Source of the DNA: Dillenia suffruticosa | Lineage: Eukaryota; Streptophyta; Magnoliopsida; Dilleniales; Dilleniaceae | Direction of reading: 5' to 3' | DNA: 64,000 nucleotides | NCBI GenBank assembly: GCA_033439265.1 | Contig: JAVTVX010000026.1 | Span: forward strand, 9,983,001-10,047,000 | Part shown: piece by piece, positions 59,118 to 64,000 of the stretch | Layout of the letters: each line of letters starts with the position of its first letter | How positions within the stretch are numbered: the stretch's first letter is position 1 | Made by a program: the position numbers and the translations under genes | The notes under the pieces: model-generated | What the model saw: only the letters and a program-made list of their open reading frames with translations | What the model was told of the DNA's origin: nothing | Databases searched by the model: none

Positions 59118-61864
59118 TGTCACGCCCCGACCCAAGATCGTAAGCAGCCGCCCGTTACCCTGGATGCCGGCTGTATTTTTACAGAAAATCGGGCAGAACC
59201 TCCCCATATATCGGAGGTCTCCCATATTAAAATAAACCTGTTACCTGTCCAAAAGGGGCCATCCCGGCCTCAAAATGCATATATTATCCTCAACAACAAA
59301 TCAAATCATCCTACTGCACAATCCAGGGCAACGCAAGGCTAACAAACAATTCTCCACAGTCCTAACCACAGACCTCTACTGCCATGCCCCCGTCAAAGGC
59401 ATGGACAGCCGCCAGTCGCCCCTCCTGTGATTTAGAAGAGGTACCGAGCGATCCTAGAGGACAATTCTAAGACATGACACATTCCCAAATACAGACGCAA
59501 CGAAAAAGAAATGCCTCAATGCAATGTCATGCAGTGACATGAGAGTTCCACAATTTAAATGTCCATATTTATACAGTCATCCCAGAATTATAAAAATGGT
59601 CATCTATAGACCTCAGAATACAAATACATCACCAATACAAATTTGCAGCGGAAATATACAATAATTCCTCAAGTTCAGGCCTGATCTCCCAAAGAAACTG
59701 AGCGTCCTAAAAGCGACACTCCTTGTCAAATACTATCTCTGAAACAAAAGGGAAATGAGGGGTGAGTACTCGGGAAAGAATACTCAGTGAGTGAGTGGGT
59801 CAATGCAGTCATCAAATATGGAGTGTGAAACTGGAGTGTCAAAACATAAGTATATAAATCATATTTCAAATCATTATGCTTTTCATTTCAACAATATATC
59901 ACTTCACGCATTTTCAAGTCAAATATGCATCCAAAGCACTGTCATTAAAATCATAGAGCTGCCAGCCGAAAATGTCCTGGCAGAGGTCTACCGCGACCTA
60001 TGACAGGCGCACCGGGGGTGTTATATGCAAATTTCTTTAAAGTGCTCTCTACCCCGGCGTTGGCGACGAACCTCGTCCAGGTGCTAGACTTGGAGAGGAT
60101 ATCCAATTCAAATCCAAATCCTCCCCCTTTCGGGTTCAACCTGGCTAGTACCGTGTAGATAATCAAATCACGACAACTCGTGGGATACCCCAGGCCTAGG
60201 CATATCCGGACGCCACCAAAGCGCCTCTTACGGTGTCCTTCGTAGCTACGGAACAATACATATCAAAGCCCTCAAGGCCAAAATCAATATCATATCAAAT
60301 TGTGCCAAAGTCAGGTTCATAAACCGATGCAACATAGAGTATAAAATGGCACATTATACATTTCAACCACATGGATGCATAATTTCATAATTCAATACAG
60401 TTTTTGGACACTCCAACGGTTCACAAAAGTCAATTTTAAAACTGGTCAAAACATTTTCAACATACGACAAATCATACTCATTATCAAAATGTTGTAAAAC
60501 AGGATTTACATATTAAACAAAAGCATTGAAATAAATCCCATTCACCGATTTTGAGGAAGGTAGCGCACTCCCCAATAACACCAAAATACGCAAAACAAAG
60601 CGCCCCTCAATCGAGTCACCAAGAAAGCCAACCTAATCAAGTCATCACGATTTTCATCAATTTCCGACTATTTCAGGGTTTATCGTTTTTTCTTAATTTC
60701 GTACGAACCCTAAATTCCTCAATTTATAAACAAATCAACTAATGCTACCTAATTTGAAAAAATTTATTCAAGGGTTGAAGAGATTTCATTTCTCTCACCT
60801 AGGATTCTTCGGATCTTAGATTTAGCTTTCGTTCGCCCGTCGGTTTGGTTTAAAGCTGAATGTTTCCAAATTTGAAACAATTGCGAACAATTTAAGTCCA
60901 ATTACTAAAGAGATTCGAAACCCAAGTGCGAAAATCGAAACTTAGAGTCATTTACCTTCGCAGAGGCTCACGGACTGTCACGGGCCGTCGCGGGCCGTGG
61001 GCCGCGGGCTGACGGGCTGATGGGCTGGCGGGCCTGGTGGGCCGGCGGGCCTGATGGGTCTGCGGCCTGGTGGGCCTGCGGCTTGGCAAGCCGGATCACG
61101 CGCTGGAGCGCGCTCGCGCTCGTGCTGGCGCTGGCTCACGCGCTGAAGCGCACGCGTAAGCTGGATCGTGCGCTGCTCGCGCTGTGGGTCGCACGCTGGA
61201 GCGCTCGCGCTCGTGCTGGGGCGTGCTGGGGCGTGCTGAGGCGCGCTGGGGTCGCGCGCTGGGGATCGCGAGCTGGGGATCGCGGCTGCTCGCGCGCTGC
61301 TCGAGCGCTGTTCGCGCGCTGATCGAGCGCTGCTCGCGCTTAGGCTGGGTCGCGCTGGAGCGCGCTGGGACGCGCTGGGGCGCGCAAGTGCGAGCTGGTG
61401 CAGGGACCGCACTGGGGCGCGCAGGGGCTCGTGCTACGGCGTGCTCGAGCGATCGCGTGCTCACGCGAGGGAGGGTCGCGCTGCAGCGCTCGCGCGCTCA
61501 CGAGGAAGACTGCGCGGTGGTGCTAGCGCTCGCGCGGAGATGATCGCGCGGCTGTGCTCGCGCTCGCTGAGGACTGGAGATCGCGCTGCAGTCGCGCGCT
61601 CGCAGAGGGTTGGAGCAGCGACGGCCACGGCGCACTCGTGGGAGGAAGATCGTGCGGCTGATTCGGGCGGTCGCTCGCGGCGGAGGATGGCAGCGGGAGG
61701 GGAAGAGACACGGCGGCGGGGAGAAGGGAAAAAGAGAGAAGAAAAAGGGAGAGAAGAAGAGAGAAGAGAGGGGGAAAGAGAGAGAGAAAATTGGGCTTTA
61801 AGCCCTAATTTTGTTTTGTTTTTTTTTTTTTTTTTTTTTTTTTTTTTGTTAATTGGGTATTACA
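59118..61864 (-). repeat. Gypsy-4 3' LTR
   Basis: Shares the conserved start, the 'ctttcgttcgcccgtc' block and a GC-rich segment (60960-61700) with Gypsy-3, but is clearly a different subfamily. It ends in a long T run. The Arg/Ala-rich open frames in the GC block are artefacts. Confidence 0.9.
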
Positions 61865-61929
61865 TTTTCTAACCCCCTAAAAACAAGTCTCGTCCTCGAG
61901 ACTAAAAGAAAACTATACAGAAAATAGAT

Positions 61930-63937
61930 GGGAGTACTGTTTCCTCATGGCTTCCTCAGGCTCCCAAGTTTGTTCCTCGACCTGGTCGCTCCTTCACAAA
62001 ACTTTGACAAGAGGAACCTCTTTGCTCCGTAGCTTTCTGACCTGTCGATCCAGAATAGTCACGGGCTAAACAGGTAAACTCAAGTCCTCTCGAAGCTCAA
62101 CTGGCGGAGCTTCTAAAATGTGTGAGGGATCTGGCTGATATCTCCTAAGTACTGAGACATGAAATACATCGTGAACACGCGATAGATCTGGTGGCAGCTC
62201 CAATTTATATGCTACACTTCCGACCCTCTCAAGGATACGGAAGGGCCCAATATACCTGGGACTCAACTTCCCTCGCTGCCCAAATCGAATGACTCCCTTC
62301 AAGGGAGATATCTTTAAGAATACCATGTCTCCCACAGTAAACTCTAGAGGTCGCCGCCTACGATCTGCATAGGATTTCTGTCTATCCTGGGCGGCTTTCA
62401 TCCGCGTACGGATAATCCTCACTTTCTCCTTCGTCTCCTCTACCAGCTCAACATTGGTGAGTCGTCGCTCACCGACCTCATCCCAGCACAACGGGGTACG
62501 ACACTTCCTCCCATACAATGCCTCGTAAGGTGGCATGCCAATACTCGCCTGATAGCTATTATTATAGGCGAACTCCACTAACGGAAGATGCCGATCCCAA
62601 CTCCCCCGGAAATCCATAACACATGCTCTAAGCATGTCCTCTAAAGTCTGAATAGTTCTCTCTGACTGACCATCTGTCTGGGGGTGATACGCTGTGCTGA
62701 AATTCAGTCTAGTACCCAAAGCCTCCTGCAGACTGGGCCAAAAACGGGATGTAAATCTGGGGTCTCGATCTGATACTATCGACACTGGAACCCCATGCAG
62801 CCTCACAATCATATCAATATAGAGGCGTGCCAACCTTTCAAGCGAGTAATCACTCCTAATCGGGATGAAATGTGCGGACTTAGTAAGTCGGTCAACTATC
62901 ACCCAAATAGCATCGTGCTGTGCCGAAGTCCGCGGTAATCCCACTACAAAATCCATCGTGATATGCTCTCACTTCCACTCAGGAATGGGAAGGGGCTGCA
63001 ATGTGCCAGCTGGACGCTGGTGCTCAGCCTTCACCTGCTGACATACAAGGCAACGAGCAATGAATTCTGCAATTTCCCGTTTCATACCCGACCACCAATA
63101 ACTGTCTCTGATGGTGCGGTACATTTTAGTACTGCCGGGATGTAAAGCATAAGCAGATGAATGGGCCTCCTCAAGAATAGCCCTGCGAAGATCACTATCT
63201 GCCGGTACACATACTCGATCTCGAAAAACCAACAGTCTATCCTTGCGAACTCTAAAGTCGTCAATATCACCTCTGCTGGCTTTCTCATAAATACCTCGGA
63301 GCTCTTCGTCACTCTGCTGAAGCTCCCTGATACGATCGAGCAAACTCGGTCGAACCTCAAATCTGGCTAGTATAGCTCCCTGATCATCACTAGCCAACCT
63401 AACTCCCAAAGCTCGGAGTCCCAATAAACACGAGAGATAAGTACTCTCGGTAGTCTGAGAAGAGGAAGATGACTTCCGACTCAAGGCATCAGCCACCACA
63501 TTAGCCTTGCCCGGATGATAATCAATAATGAGGTCATAATCCTTTAGCAGCTCTAACCATCTCCGCTGCCTCAAATTCAGTTCCCTCTGAGTGAACAGAT
63601 ACTTTAGACTTTTGTGATCTGTAAACACTCTGCATGTGACCCCATATAAATAGTGGCGCCATATCTTTAGCGCAAAGACTATGGCCGCCAACTCCAAATC
63701 GTGCGTAGGATAATTCACCTCATGCTTCTTTAGCTGCCGCGAAGCATAGGCGATAACTCTACCATCCTGCATCAATACACAGCCCAATCCCTGCCTGCTG
63801 GCGTCACTGTACACCACATACTCTCGACTACTCGTGGGAAGGGCTAGAATCGGAGCGGACGTCAATCGCTGTTTGAGCTCCTGAAAGCTCACCTCACAAC
63901 GATCATCCCATACAAACTTGACACCTTTTCGCGTCAA
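61930..63937 (-). CDS. Gypsy-4 pol: RNase H, integrase, chromodomain side (fossil element, partial view)
   Basis: On the minus strand 63937-62969 holds RNase H ([33 protein letters not shown]) and the integrase HHCC zinc domain ([17 protein letters not shown]...CLVCQQ). 62956-62066 holds the integrase core, with the D,D,E residues in [20 protein letters not shown] and [14 protein letters not shown]. The GPY/F block ([12 protein letters not shown]) follows. Sequence just beyond (about 61930-62065) resembles a chromodomain with a TWEPEEAM-type end, which points to the Tekay chromovirus lineage. RT lies off the right edge. Confidence 0.88.
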
Positions 63938-64000
63938 TCTAGATAACGGAGCCGCAATTTGAGAAAAGCCCTCTACAAACCTGCGGTAATACCCGGCTAG

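Larger units (their letters stand above)
59118..64000 (-). mobile_element. Gypsy-4, Ty3/Gypsy chromovirus (Tekay-like), runs off the right edge
   Basis: The 3' LTR is 59118-61864 (2747 bp, TGTCACGCC...TATTACA on the plus strand). The polypurine tract (minus AGGGGGTTAGAAAA) follows, then pol on the minus strand from 61865 to the window end. It interrupts an older LTR of the Gypsy-1 family at 59117. The visible pol frames are long and of good quality, so this is the best-preserved element here; gag and the 5' LTR are not in view, and whether it is whole cannot be decided. Confidence 0.9.

Overview
The window is nuclear DNA of a flowering plant. It holds one complete host gene, and almost everything else is transposable elements of plant type: Ty1/Copia and Ty3/Gypsy LTR retrotransposons, a hAT DNA transposon and a CACTA-like end. 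The LTRs carry plant initiator-Met tRNA primer sites. I cannot fix the species; the RDR1 protein and the long GC-rich chromovirus LTRs are compatible with a non-grass monocot, but that is a weak inference.

Layout from left to right. 1-3138: two diverged head-to-tail copies of an LTR-like sequence, the second cut by the next element. 3139-17171: Copia-1 (+), a long-LTR, SIRE/Maximus-like element with 5-bp target duplication AATAT on both sides, gag and pol remains, an extra downstream reading frame, and arrays of a TCGACC motif. A decayed hAT transposon (13391 to about 16672) sits inside its 3' LTR. 17177-18358: CACTA-like terminal remnant. 18359-18955: unassigned. 18961-40603: Copia-2 (-), split by Gypsy-2 (+, 23938-38038), which is itself split by Gypsy-1 (-, 26240-35659). 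Target-site duplications at all three levels fix the order of insertion. 40609-41507: unassigned intergenic DNA. 41513-51113: Gypsy-3 (-), with nearly identical LTRs. 51473-57546: the host gene RDR1 (-), four coding exons and 1109 codons, intact as read. 57547-58530: its promoter side, with a good TATA box. 58531-64000: stacked fragments of related Gypsy LTRs, ending in Gypsy-4 (-), which runs off the right edge with long open pol frames.

RDR1 makes double-stranded RNA from viral and aberrant transcripts for small-RNA silencing. Here it is an island of about 7 kb between chromovirus elements, with a young Gypsy element about 360 bp past its stop codon in the same orientation. No operon-like or CRISPR-like system is present. 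The most unusual signal is the TCGACC motif array of Copia-1, which occurs in the U3 part of the LTRs and again inside the element just before the extra reading frame.
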